From Pseudoalteromonas prydzensis (lineage in GTDB: Bacteria > Pseudomonadota > Gammaproteobacteria > Enterobacterales > Alteromonadaceae), in assembly GCF_001661495.1 (NCBI RefSeq), contig NZ_BDDT01000004.1, forward strand, positions 62,001-126,000: 64,000 bases of DNA. Reading direction: 5' to 3'. A program made the translations under genes and the position numbers. Shown piece after piece: positions 45,931-54,476 of this stretch (positions are counted from its first letter, which is position 1; each line of letters opens with the position of its first letter). Under the pieces are notes generated by a model that searched no databases, was not told the DNA's origin, and saw only the letters and a list, made by a program, of their open reading frames with translations.

Positions 45931-47133
45931 TTATGGGGCAACTAGTTGAGCTTTTTGTTTACCCATTTGCAATGCACTCAGTAACCACATAATAAATCCA
46001 CCAGCAAATAAGATTGCGGCGACATAGCCGGTTTGATTCGGTTGCGCGCCTTGTGCAATCGCTAAGCCACCAACCCAAGGGCCTATTGCATTTGCAGTAT
46101 TGAATGCGCATTGCACAAGTGCGCCAATCATTGCATGGCCATGTGGAGATACGTCCATCAACATAGTTTGGATAACGGTGCCAAGTCCGACACTAAAGCC
46201 GATAAAAAATATAACCGCATAAAGTAGCCAAATGTTATGGCTTGCCATTACATAAGTTGCAGCAAAAATCACTGCGCCAATAAGTGCTATACCCGTGGTT
46301 TTAAGCGGTGCATGATCGGCAGCTTTACCTAAAACGTAGTTTCCTAGCGTACAACCAATGCCGAACATAACCATCGCAATTGAGATGGTATAAGCCGGTG
46401 TGTGGGTGATCACTAAAATGGTATCGGCAATATAGGTATAAATACAAAACACGCCACCAAAGCCAACAATAATGATGCCTAAGATTGACCAAACCAGCTT
46501 ATTTTTTAATACGCTTAATTCACTTAATAACGACGAGGTAGCTGCATTTTTTGTATTAGGGATATATTTCACAATGAGAATTAGTGCAACCAGTGCTAGC
46601 ACTGCGGTGCCTGCTAAACAATAACGCCAACTAAAGTTTTGTCCTATTAAGGTGACCATAGGCACACCAACAATCGTTGCTATGGTAAGTCCCATAAATA
46701 CTTTAGACATAAAGCTGGCGCGTTTATTGGCAGGTGCTATATCTGCAGCTAATAAAATGGCAACAGCAAAATAAGCGCCGTGGGGTAAACCACTTAAAAA
46801 GCGAAATAATATAAGCTGCTCTAACGAATTAGCAAAGGCGCTTAAGCCGTTAAATATAAACATCATCGACACAAATAATAGCAAAGCATTACGCTTGCGC
46901 ATGTTTGCTGTGGTGATCATAAAAAACGGTGCACCGATCACCACGCCAATCGCATAGGCGCTAATGGTATAACCGCTTTGTGCTGGTGTTGAGGCAAATG
47001 TTTCGCTGAACAATGGCAGCATCGGCATCATCGAAAATTCCGATAATCCTAAAATAAAAGTACCCAGTGCAAGTACTAACAAAATAGCGGTAGTGCTTAG
47101 CGTATTGTTCACGACGCTAGGTTCAGGTGACAT
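45931..47133 (-). CDS. MFS transporter, DHA1/AraJ-like
   Basis: Major facilitator with twelve membrane segments, 400 residues. The N-terminal motif LALGTFILGLSEFSMMPMLP, TISAYAIGVVIGAPF and RFLSGLPHGAYFAVAILLAAD are typical of sugar efflux/AraJ-type proton antiporters. I choose ATG 47133, preceded by AAGGGTTATCT, over a TTG at 47163. Its substrate is unknown. The gene is divergent from the copper-type TonB receptor and convergent with the XRE pair. Confidence 0.88.
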   Translation of the reverse strand: MSPEPSVVNNTLSTTAILLVLALGTFILGLSEFSMMPMLPLFSETFASTPAQSGYTISAYAIGVVIGAPFFMITTANMRKRNALLLFVSMMFIFNGLSAFANSLEQLILFRFLSGLPHGAYFAVAILLAADIAPANKRASFMSKVFMGLTIATIVGVPMVTLIGQNFSWRYCLAGTAVLALVALILIVKYIPNTKNAATSSLLSELSVLKNKLVWSILGIIIVGFGGVFCIYTYIADTILVITHTPAYTISIAMVMFGIGCTLGNYVLGKAADHAPLKTTGIALIGAVIFAATYVMASHNIWLLYAVIFFIGFSVGLGTVIQTMLMDVSPHGHAMIGALVQCAFNTANAIGPWVGGLAIAQGAQPNQTGYVAAILFAGGFIMWLLSALQMGKQKAQLVAP

Positions 47134-47499
47134 AGATAACCCTTGTAAAAAGACTGACGACAAAATATGAATGATTTATTTAATAAAAAGCAGGAAACTG
47201 CAATTTTGAAGAATGAATTAAACCGCAATTGTATGATAAAAATAAGTCAGCGTCTTGCACTAAAAGCAGTGTATTTAGGGCAGAAAATACAATTTTAGCT
47301 TGCAGCGTTTTTGGCTGAATAGGAACGTTCTAATTTTCAATGACTTGATATGAACACTTTGGTTATTAAGCGATATGCTGATGAAAAATAAATTTGCAGT
47401 GGTCGTGGCTATTTTGTGTTTTTAGTGTTTTAACAGCCTCTTAAAAGTTATAAGCGTATTTAAGATAAGGGCAATAAACATCGAGTAAGGGCTTGGGGT

Positions 47500-47514
47500 G
47501 CGACAATTTGTCGC
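47500..47514. promoter_or_regulatory. Perfect palindrome upstream of the copper-type TonB receptor
   Basis: GCGACAATTTGTCGC is a 7+1+7 perfect inverted repeat, 66 bases before the receptor start, in the 447-base region between the divergent MFS and receptor genes. It looks like an operator. No known regulator motif was assigned. The rest of the region shows a near-palindrome around GGAACGTTCT at 47322 and nothing else supportable. Confidence 0.45.
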
Positions 47515-47580
47515 GTGTTCAGTGCTGTCGTCAAGTTATATACTTTGCTCATCTTAAACCTGTTGTAATTAAAGAATAAA

Positions 47581-49737
47581 ATGAGCAACCACAATTCAGT
47601 TATCAATTCACGTTATGCACTTTCTCCGTTAGCACTTTGCATAGCGAGTTTAGTCTCTCCTTATGTACTTGCTGATGATTCAATTGAAGTGATTGAAGTT
47701 CAAGGCCAAAACGTTAACAGTCATGCAAATTTAGGTTCTGCTGAACAGCTTTTAACTGAGTTGGGGGTCGATTTTTCTGCGGCAGGTGGCGTCTCTAGTT
47801 TACCTATATTAAATGGCATGATGGGCGATAGAGTTAAAGTACTGGTCGATGGTGCAGATATTACCGCGGCCTGTGGCAATCAGATGAATCCGCCTTTGTC
47901 GTATATTTCAGCTAATCAGGTATCCTCTTATCAAGTGGTTGCAGGAGTTTCACCAGTAAGCGCTGGTGGCGATAACATTGCAGGCGTCATTCAAGTAAAT
48001 ACTATTGCTCCGCAATATGGTGAAAATGATACGCTTAGCTGGCATTCAGGCTACCTATCAGCACAATATCGCAGTACCAATAATGCCCAAGCGGTAGGTG
48101 TTGGGGCGCGTTTAGCCAGTGATACGTTTAGCTTAAATTATCAAGGTTCATTTGAAGATGCGGATAGCTATGAAGATGGTAACGGTGATTTAGTGCTAGA
48201 TACACTTTATCGCTTACAAAATCATGCACTAACGGCTGCACTGCGAGATGATAAACAGCAGCTAGTGGTTAAATTAACCCGTCAAAAAATACCGTTTCAG
48301 GGCTTTCCTAATCAATATATGGATATGACTGATAACACCAGTTACGGTTTGATCGCCCAATATAAACGCACAGTCGACAGTGGAGAGTTTCAAGCCCAAG
48401 TTAACTATAACGATGTAAAGCACGAAATGGGTTTTTTCACTGATGAAAAAACCGGCATGATGCCAATGAATACTGATGCACAAGATTTCAGTTATCAATT
48501 AAATTGGCGTTTAAATCTTGATGCTGACACGACATTACTGCTCGGCCAAGAATGCTATGGCTATCGTATTGATGACTGGTGGCCGGCTATCGAAGGCTCA
48601 ATGATGATGGGGCCTAACGACTATGTAAATATTAATGACGGTGAACGCGACCGCTACACCGGTTTTGTTGAGCTGCAAAAGCAGCTAAATAAAAAGTGGT
48701 GGGTCTCTGCTGGTACGCGTATTGAATATGTGCAAACTAATGCAGGCGAAGTGCAGCCATATTCAGACATGACCATGGGCGATGGCATGAATAGCATGTC
48801 AGGTATGGGAAATATGCCAAGAATGAATATGGCCGATCCAAACCAAGATGCGGCAAAAGAATTTAATGTCATGGATCGCGCGCGCAGTAACACGCTGGTG
48901 GATGCTAGCCTATTGTTACGCTATCAAATTAGTAACGAAGATGAACTACAATTTGGCTTAGCACGTAAAAATCGCGCGCCTAATTTATATGAACGTTATA
49001 GCTGGGGTGTCAGCAGCATGTCGACCAGTATGATCGGTTGGTTTGGTGATGGTAACGGTTATATTGGTAATCCTGATTTAGACCCTGAAACCGCGCATAC
49101 CCTCAGTACTACTTATACTAAATCAGCACAAGACGGTACATGGCAACTTACTGGCAATGCGTGGTACACAAAAGTAAATGATTATATTGATGTTACTGTT
49201 GTTGGCAGCACTAACCGCACAGATATGGTATTAACTAAGCGTAATACTCTGCAATTTACCAATTTAGATGCCACACTTTACGGTGCAAAACTTGAAGGTA
49301 TTATGCGTGTTGTTGATAGTAAAACTGCAGGTACATGGGATTTAACCGCCGCGCTTACTAGCACCCGTGGTGAGCGTGATGACAGTGATGATCCGTTATA
49401 TCAAATAATGCCACTGCACAGCAAAGTAGCTCTTGAGCAACAACTCGGTAAATGGCAAAACTCATTAAGTTGGCAGTGGGTCGATAGCAAAACGCGTGTT
49501 GATCCACGTCGTTTAGAAAACCAAACCGACAGTTATAGCTTAGTGAATTTAGCAACCAAGGCGACATGGGATAAGCTAACCATTAGGTTGGCAATTACTA
49601 ACTTACTTGATCAGTACTATCAACAGCCGTTAGGCGGAGTCAGTATTGCTGATTTTAAAACAGATATGAGCCAAGGCTTCAGCCAATTAGCAGGACAAGG
49701 GCGATCGGTTAATGCCGGTATCAGCTATGCGTTTTAA
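47581..49737 (+). CDS. TonB-dependent receptor, probable copper type
   Basis: The 718-residue receptor has a signal sequence (ALSPLALCIASLVSPYVLA), TonB-box-like IEVIEVQGQ, and a plug with MMGDRVKVLVDGADITAACG, NQMNPPLSYISAN and GGDNIAGVIQV, similar to OprC/NosA-type copper receptors. A surface loop near residues 395-425 is very rich in methionine (MTMGDGMNSMSGMGNMPRMN), as in copper-binding proteins, and MMMGPNDYVNI is another Met cluster. The barrel ends SVNAGISYAF. The ribosome site is weak. A palindrome upstream and an AraC-like gene downstream may be its control. Confidence 0.82.
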   Translation: MSNHNSVINSRYALSPLALCIASLVSPYVLADDSIEVIEVQGQNVNSHANLGSAEQLLTELGVDFSAAGGVSSLPILNGMMGDRVKVLVDGADITAACGNQMNPPLSYISANQVSSYQVVAGVSPVSAGGDNIAGVIQVNTIAPQYGENDTLSWHSGYLSAQYRSTNNAQAVGVGARLASDTFSLNYQGSFEDADSYEDGNGDLVLDTLYRLQNHALTAALRDDKQQLVVKLTRQKIPFQGFPNQYMDMTDNTSYGLIAQYKRTVDSGEFQAQVNYNDVKHEMGFFTDEKTGMMPMNTDAQDFSYQLNWRLNLDADTTLLLGQECYGYRIDDWWPAIEGSMMMGPNDYVNINDGERDRYTGFVELQKQLNKKWWVSAGTRIEYVQTNAGEVQPYSDMTMGDGMNSMSGMGNMPRMNMADPNQDAAKEFNVMDRARSNTLVDASLLLRYQISNEDELQFGLARKNRAPNLYERYSWGVSSMSTSMIGWFGDGNGYIGNPDLDPETAHTLSTTYTKSAQDGTWQLTGNAWYTKVNDYIDVTVVGSTNRTDMVLTKRNTLQFTNLDATLYGAKLEGIMRVVDSKTAGTWDLTAALTSTRGERDDSDDPLYQIMPLHSKVALEQQLGKWQNSLSWQWVDSKTRVDPRRLENQTDSYSLVNLATKATWDKLTIRLAITNLLDQYYQQPLGGVSIADFKTDMSQGFSQLAGQGRSVNAGISYAF

Positions 49738-49746
49738 TAAATCTAG

Positions 49747-49782
49747 AAGCCATGACAAGTGAGCGTCATGGCTTTATTTTTA
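49747..49782 (+). terminator. Terminator of the copper-type receptor gene
   Basis: AAGCCATGAC / GTCATGGCTT with an 8-base loop, then TTATTTTTATTTT. Its tail overlaps the stop codon of the convergent AraC-like gene. Confidence 0.85.
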
Positions 49783-50637
49783 TTTTAACGGCAAGTAAAT
49801 GTCAGTTATTAAATCGCACTCATCCACTTCATGAATAAGATTTAAATAATGAAAAAAGCACGGAAAATCTCTGACTTCTTCAGTGCTACTTGGCAACCAC
49901 TGACGGTATAGGTAATAAACCGTGTCGCTGATAGTGTCATGACTGCCAAAGTGTCTAACTACCGCGCAGCGACCTGCCGGGATCTCACCATTTTTTACGC
50001 CGTATTGGTTATCGCTAATTGGCTGTTTGACGCTGCCTGCGAAGTCAAAGCGAAAATCGTTGTCTTCGCAGGCAGCAGGATCACTATAAGGAATGCCATA
50101 AGTATTACTGGTTTTTACCGGTGATAGGCCTGACTCTTTTCGCCATTTAATAAACTGTGTGGCTGTTTCCATAAGCTTAGTGGCCGAACCGTTGTGGGTA
50201 AGCAACGCAACAGCTTGCGGTGCAAAGTGAACAATTTCTATTTTCATAGTACTTACCTTTAATTCAGGTATTTTAAAATCAAACTGAGCATGCCAATGCG
50301 GCCAGTCTGGCGAGCTTCTGAATTGGCTTGGGGATTGAGCAAAAACACGTTTGAAAGCACGACTAAAAGCTTCAGGACTTTCAAAGCTTGCCTCTAATGC
50401 AATATCAGTGATGCGTTTATGGTGTTCAAAAGCAAGCCGATAAGAGGCGCGCTTTAAGCGAGCAAATTGCGTGTATTTAGTAACGCTTATCCCCGTTATC
50501 GAGATAAATAAACGATGAAAATGAAATTTAGAACAACAGGCAACCGCACTTAAACTATCTAATGTAAGTGGTTCATCAATATGTTGGTTTATATACTTAC
50601 AAACATGATGGATGCGTTGTAGGTGCATGTTTTTCAT
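49780..50637 (-). CDS. AraC-family regulator with GyrI-like domain
   Basis: The 285-residue protein has an N-terminal AraC DNA-binding domain with two helix-turn-helices (LDSLSAVACCSKFHFHRLF and ITDIALEASFESPEAFSRAF, then FKRVFAQSPSQFR) and a C-terminal GyrI/SbmC-like ligand domain (TMKIEIVHFAPQAVALLTHN, IPAGRCAVVRHFGSHDTISD). Rob, SoxS-related and similar proteins with this plan bind small molecules and regulate drug and stress genes. It follows the receptor on the opposite strand; no operator is shown. Confidence 0.93.
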   Translation of the reverse strand: MKNMHLQRIHHVCKYINQHIDEPLTLDSLSAVACCSKFHFHRLFISITGISVTKYTQFARLKRASYRLAFEHHKRITDIALEASFESPEAFSRAFKRVFAQSPSQFRSSPDWPHWHAQFDFKIPELKVSTMKIEIVHFAPQAVALLTHNGSATKLMETATQFIKWRKESGLSPVKTSNTYGIPYSDPAACEDNDFRFDFAGSVKQPISDNQYGVKNGEIPAGRCAVVRHFGSHDTISDTVYYLYRQWLPSSTEEVRDFPCFFHYLNLIHEVDECDLITDIYLPLK

Positions 50638-50739
50638 TGCGACTCGTTGCTTTATTCAGAAGTGGCGTTAGTGTGACAAAGTAAAAGGATGTCTGCCTGA
50701 TTGAAATTGCTCAAGTTGCTTTTTATTTTATTGGCTAAT

Positions 50740-50766
50740 AAATAAGAGCCCAAAGGGCTCTTATTT
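50740..50766 (-). terminator. Terminator of the S51 peptidase gene
   Basis: AAATAAGAGCCC / GGGCTCTTATTT with loop AAA; the minus strand continues T/A-rich (ATTAG). It is 25 bases past the peptidase stop. Confidence 0.65.
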
Positions 50767-50791
50767 GAGGAGTTATTAACCAAAGTTTAGG

Positions 50792-52186
50792 TTAATAAGG
50801 GTTGTTGGGAGAGTAGAAGCTGTTGTTGTTACCATTAATACTCACGTCTAGTTGCACACCATTATGAGCGTGGCTAACAACGTTGTAGTAATCGCCAGAA
50901 AGGAGTTTTATTCTATTAACATTTTGATAGTTAACTGGGCTACCACATTGCAATGTTACTCTTTGTGTATTAGCCGTTTCTTTAAAGATGTAAACTTCAT
51001 TACTGCCGTCGACAACACCTGCACCAGTGGCATCAATAAAGAGTGAAGTTGCCTCACTAGCTGCAATAGAAAAGTACTGATTGCTGTGATGGCCTAAAGA
51101 CACGATGGCGCGGCCCATTCTGTCACGTTCTTGAAAGTGCGTATCAGTTAAGCTGTTATCTAATACAGGGATATTGATAAAGCGACCGCTGAAGTTAAGT
51201 GTTTCGTGGCAAAAATCAGTGACGACTTCATCGGATACTGCACCAGCAACACCATCCGGGTCGTACACGCTGTTAGCCATCAATGCCATGCCAGCAGACG
51301 TCCCACCAACGACACCGCCTTTATCAAAAACATGCTGCACAGCTGTTTGTACTTTTGTACCTTGCCATTGATTGAGGTAATCTGATTGGTCACCGCCTGC
51401 AATCCAGACGAATTCGGCACTACGGATAGCCCAATCAACATAGTCATCATTTGCTTTGTTGCGTGTATCAATGATCAGAGTTTCTACTGAATCAGCGTCC
51501 ATTAAATTCAGTAAATAATCATTATAGGCATCAGTACCAGAGGTTCTAAGCACAACAACATCGGCGCCGTTGCCAACATGATTGGCTACGCGATTACTGA
51601 ATGCTTGATCAACATCACTGCCGCCGCCCATTAGTAATACAGCACCTTGCTGTGGCGTTAATGTGCTACATGCATCATTATTGCTACCCAATAAATAGGC
51701 TTGCAGTGAGCCAGGCTTTGCAGGGCGAGAGTTATATCCACAATCACCACCTCCACCACCGGTGCTATTATCTTCGCCAAAATTGACACTTAAATCGTAC
51801 CAACCAGTGCCCGAGTAACGGGTTACTTTTACATAATAAGTACCTGTTGACTGCGCGCTAAAACTGCCAGTTTCAGGCACGTTGCTAGTGGCCCCTTCGG
51901 CAACAGCTGCTCCTGTTGTTTGGTATAAAGCCCAGTCAAAATCGTCGCTAGAATTATGAGCAAGATTGATCTCGATAGGCCCGGTTTGAGTTACTTCAAA
52001 ACGAAACCAATCGGTATCATTTCGACTTAACGAGCCTGCAACTGTGGTATTACTACAAAGTGGGGAGTTGGCATTACTTTCTGTATTGTTTGATTCAACT
52101 TCGCTTGTTAAACAAGCATGGCTTGCAAACGAAAAAAACATGCACGCGGCTAGTGATCCATTAAGAATTGAGAGTTTTCTTTTCAT
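50792..52186 (-). CDS. Secreted S51 (cyanophycinase-like) peptidase with PPC domain
   Basis: The 464-residue protein has a signal peptide (LAACMFFSFASHA), a pre-peptidase C-terminal (PPC) beta domain (about 30-137, DTDWFRFEVTQTGPIEINL, TGTYYVKVTRYSGTGWYDL), a glycine linker, and an S51 serine peptidase domain with the nucleophile in GGTSAGMALM and VWIAGGDQSDYL. S51 members include dipeptidase PepE and cyanophycinase, which cut bonds involving aspartate. Substrate unknown, but export and the PPC domain suggest extracellular use. Cysteines at both ends may be paired. Confidence 0.85.
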   Translation of the reverse strand: MKRKLSILNGSLAACMFFSFASHACLTSEVESNNTESNANSPLCSNTTVAGSLSRNDTDWFRFEVTQTGPIEINLAHNSSDDFDWALYQTTGAAVAEGATSNVPETGSFSAQSTGTYYVKVTRYSGTGWYDLSVNFGEDNSTGGGGGDCGYNSRPAKPGSLQAYLLGSNNDACSTLTPQQGAVLLMGGGSDVDQAFSNRVANHVGNGADVVVLRTSGTDAYNDYLLNLMDADSVETLIIDTRNKANDDYVDWAIRSAEFVWIAGGDQSDYLNQWQGTKVQTAVQHVFDKGGVVGGTSAGMALMANSVYDPDGVAGAVSDEVVTDFCHETLNFSGRFINIPVLDNSLTDTHFQERDRMGRAIVSLGHHSNQYFSIAASEATSLFIDATGAGVVDGSNEVYIFKETANTQRVTLQCGSPVNYQNVNRIKLLSGDYYNVVSHAHNGVQLDVSINGNNNSFYSPNNPY

Positions 52187-52262
52187 TATTGTTACCTGAA
52201 TTTTAATTACATAGAAGCCTTCCTACTACAAGGCAATTATTACGTTAAATAAATCAGGATTT

Positions 52263-52346
52263 TTATTCGTCGAACCATTCACTTAAGTGATAGTTGACAG
52301 AACATTCTTGAGGAGCACTAGGAGTGGTAATAAATAGTTTGTTCAT
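52263..52346 (-). CDS. 27-residue peptide ahead of the S51 peptidase
   Basis: A 27-codon frame with an almost ideal ribosome site, AGGAGG, six bases before the ATG at 52346, stopping at TAA 52263. The peptide starts MNKLFITTPSAPQECS, has one cysteine and ends in an acidic aromatic tail (SEWFDE). It is 76 bases upstream of the secreted S51 peptidase on the same strand, with a small GCCTT/AAGGC hairpin between. It could be a leader peptide, a substrate, or a modified peptide precursor. Not recognised. Confidence 0.55.
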   Translation of the reverse strand: MNKLFITTPSAPQECSVNYHLSEWFDE

Positions 52347-52473
52347 TTATGCCTCCTAAGTGTTTATTGATGTGTTTCAGCACTGTTGCTGAATATTCAA
52401 TACTACACCTGAAAATCAACCTTGCAACTATTTATTAACTTTTTTGTTACTTAACCGTCGATGCATTGTTTTT

Positions 52474-52647
52474 TCATTGGGTTATCTCATCTGTTGAAGT
52501 GTCTGATTGCTTGTTCTCAGCAAGTAAAGCCAATCTTTCACGTTCAGCTTTAGACACATAAGCAGGCTTATTGCTTTTGTGTAATTTAGCGTTAGCGCGC
52601 TTATCTTTTTGATTAAATTTAGTAACAATCTTTTTTCTACGATTCAT
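52474..52647 (-). CDS. DUF2986 small basic protein
   Basis: A 57-residue basic protein beginning MNRRKKIVTKFNQKDKRAN, with AKLHKSNKPAYVSKAERERL, characteristic of DUF2986, a family found in marine gammaproteobacteria with unknown function. I use ATG 52647, with GGGG six bases before it, rather than the upstream ATG at 52695. The tail is acidic and polar. It stands alone on the minus strand. Confidence 0.82.
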   Translation of the reverse strand: MNRRKKIVTKFNQKDKRANAKLHKSNKPAYVSKAERERLALLAENKQSDTSTDEITQ

Positions 52648-53042
52648 GATTAACCCCATTATTTGAAGGGGTGTATTATACTTCGTTGCATTCAAATATG
52701 ACTAATCAATTTATAAAATGTTTTTTATGTGGGCAGTTTCAATGTTTTAAGGTATTAAAGAATATAATTGCCCAAAAGTAATCAGGCTTATTATTAACTC
52801 TTTAATTTTAATAACTTAGCTACTAACATAGGATTATTGTTTAGAACTTTCGGTTTTTTGTAATACTTCCTGCTAATCCGATAACTAATCTTGCTCTTTT
52901 TAAAGTTTTTAACTATAAGATATTGTTGTTTTTTTTACGTGATGGTGGAAAAAATAGCTACAATCGAAGTATGGCTTTTAGAGAGTAGTGGTGTGAATTC
53001 TATGATTTAAATAGTTAATGAATAAAATAGTCAAAAGGTAAA
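52648..53042. other. Intergenic region before the chemoreceptor
   Basis: About 395 AT-rich bases. No tRNA, terminator or ORF could be supported; it must hold the promoters of the divergent DUF2986 and chemoreceptor genes, but no convincing boxes were found. Confidence 0.5.
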
Positions 53043-54344
53043 ATGATGTTTTTTAAATCAAAGAGTGCTGCTCTAGATAAACATAAACAAACTGGCGCAA
53101 TAACTTCGCAGGCTCAAAAAGAACTCAATGCCATTAAATCTAATATAGCTTTTATCAGTTTTACGGCAGACGGGACTATTCTTGAAGCAAATAAACATTT
53201 TTTAGATGTAATGGGGTTTCAGCTTAGTGAAATTGTTGGTCAGCATCATAAAATATTTTGTGATTCAGACTATGCAAACTCTGAAGATTATCGTCATTTT
53301 TGGCAAGATTTAAGTGCGGGTAAATCGTTTGGTGGTACTTTTTTACGTTTTACAAAAACTAAGACTCCAATTTATTTAGAAGCAAATTATTTCCCCGTTG
53401 TAGAAGATGATGGTAGCGTAAGTAAAGTAATTAAAATCGCTAATGATATTACGGCGATAAATAATGTACTGAAGAATAAAGATGCAATACTTAATGCGCT
53501 GGATCTATCGCTAGCAGTTATTGAGTTTGATACATTAGGGAACATTTTGGATGCTAATGATAACTTTTTATCAACTGTTCGCTATTCACTTGAAGAAGTA
53601 AAAGGAAAACATCATAAGATATTTTGTGATGAAGAGTTTTATCTTAAAAACCCGATGTTTTGGGAGAGCCTTAGTAAGGGGCGATTTAATTCAGGTCGTT
53701 ACAAGAGATTTACCAAAGATGGTCAAACATTGTGGCTTGAAGCAACTTACAACCCAATCGCTGATGAAAACGGCAAAGTATATAAAGTCATTAAGTTTGC
53801 ATCAGACATAACTGAGCGCATTAACATAGCATTTAGCACGATTGATCAAGCTGCTGCTATATCAGAGCAAACCAGTCAAGTAACATCAAATGCAGTTAAA
53901 ATATTAGGCTCAGCTGTTGAAACATCAAAAAACATTGCTGAACGAGTTAATAATGCTACGGCAACAGGAAAAGAGCTTAAAATTCAGTCTAAAAGTATTG
54001 TTGATATCGTGGTTACTATTCGCTCTATTGCAGATCAAACAAACTTACTAGCACTTAATGCCGCAATTGAAGCTGCTCGAGCTGGTGAAGCTGGGCGTGG
54101 CTTTGCTGTCGTAGCCGATGAAGTGCGCACTCTTGCCAGTAATACCGCAGAATCTACTGCAGAGATAGGTCGTGTGGTTGAGAAAACGCAAGCGTTGATA
54201 AGTCAAATGGACGAACTATTAGGCGCTGTCACAGGTATTGCAAATGAAGGGCAAGAAAGTATTTTAGAAGTATCTCAAGGGTTAAGTGAAATTACCCAGG
54301 GGGTTGAACGTTTTGTTGAGATGGTTGATCAGATGAAGCCATAA
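53043..54344 (+). CDS. Soluble methyl-accepting chemotaxis protein with two PAS domains
   Basis: The 433-residue protein has no membrane helix. Two PAS domains (about 35-140 and 155-262), each with a similar YxxHxxF-type core (LGFQ/YSLEEVKGKHHKIFCD), are followed by a chemoreceptor signalling domain whose hairpin tip reads IADQTNLLALNAAIEAARAGEAGRGFAVVADEVRTLA. The signalling domain is short, so the receptor belongs to a small helical class. PAS domains in this group often bind flavin or heme; the ligand here is unknown. Solo gene, no che genes nearby. Confidence 0.92.
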   Translation: MMFFKSKSAALDKHKQTGAITSQAQKELNAIKSNIAFISFTADGTILEANKHFLDVMGFQLSEIVGQHHKIFCDSDYANSEDYRHFWQDLSAGKSFGGTFLRFTKTKTPIYLEANYFPVVEDDGSVSKVIKIANDITAINNVLKNKDAILNALDLSLAVIEFDTLGNILDANDNFLSTVRYSLEEVKGKHHKIFCDEEFYLKNPMFWESLSKGRFNSGRYKRFTKDGQTLWLEATYNPIADENGKVYKVIKFASDITERINIAFSTIDQAAAISEQTSQVTSNAVKILGSAVETSKNIAERVNNATATGKELKIQSKSIVDIVVTIRSIADQTNLLALNAAIEAARAGEAGRGFAVVADEVRTLASNTAESTAEIGRVVEKTQALISQMDELLGAVTGIANEGQESILEVSQGLSEITQGVERFVEMVDQMKP

Positions 54345-54476
54345 GTTGCTCCTAGTCTTTTAGTTACGTAGCAGCTGTGCTCTACGTTTTATTAAAAATA
54401 AGTTGTTGGTCTATCGCAAAGCGATGTTCGTTATCAAGTTAGGGCTTTATAATTGTGGTTCTTAGTTGTTAATTAA

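Noticed and set aside
52187..52262. Transcription attenuator between the 27-residue ORF and the peptidase
   Set aside because: The GCCTT/AAGGC stem is only five pairs and lacks a T-run, so attenuation cannot be claimed from sequence.
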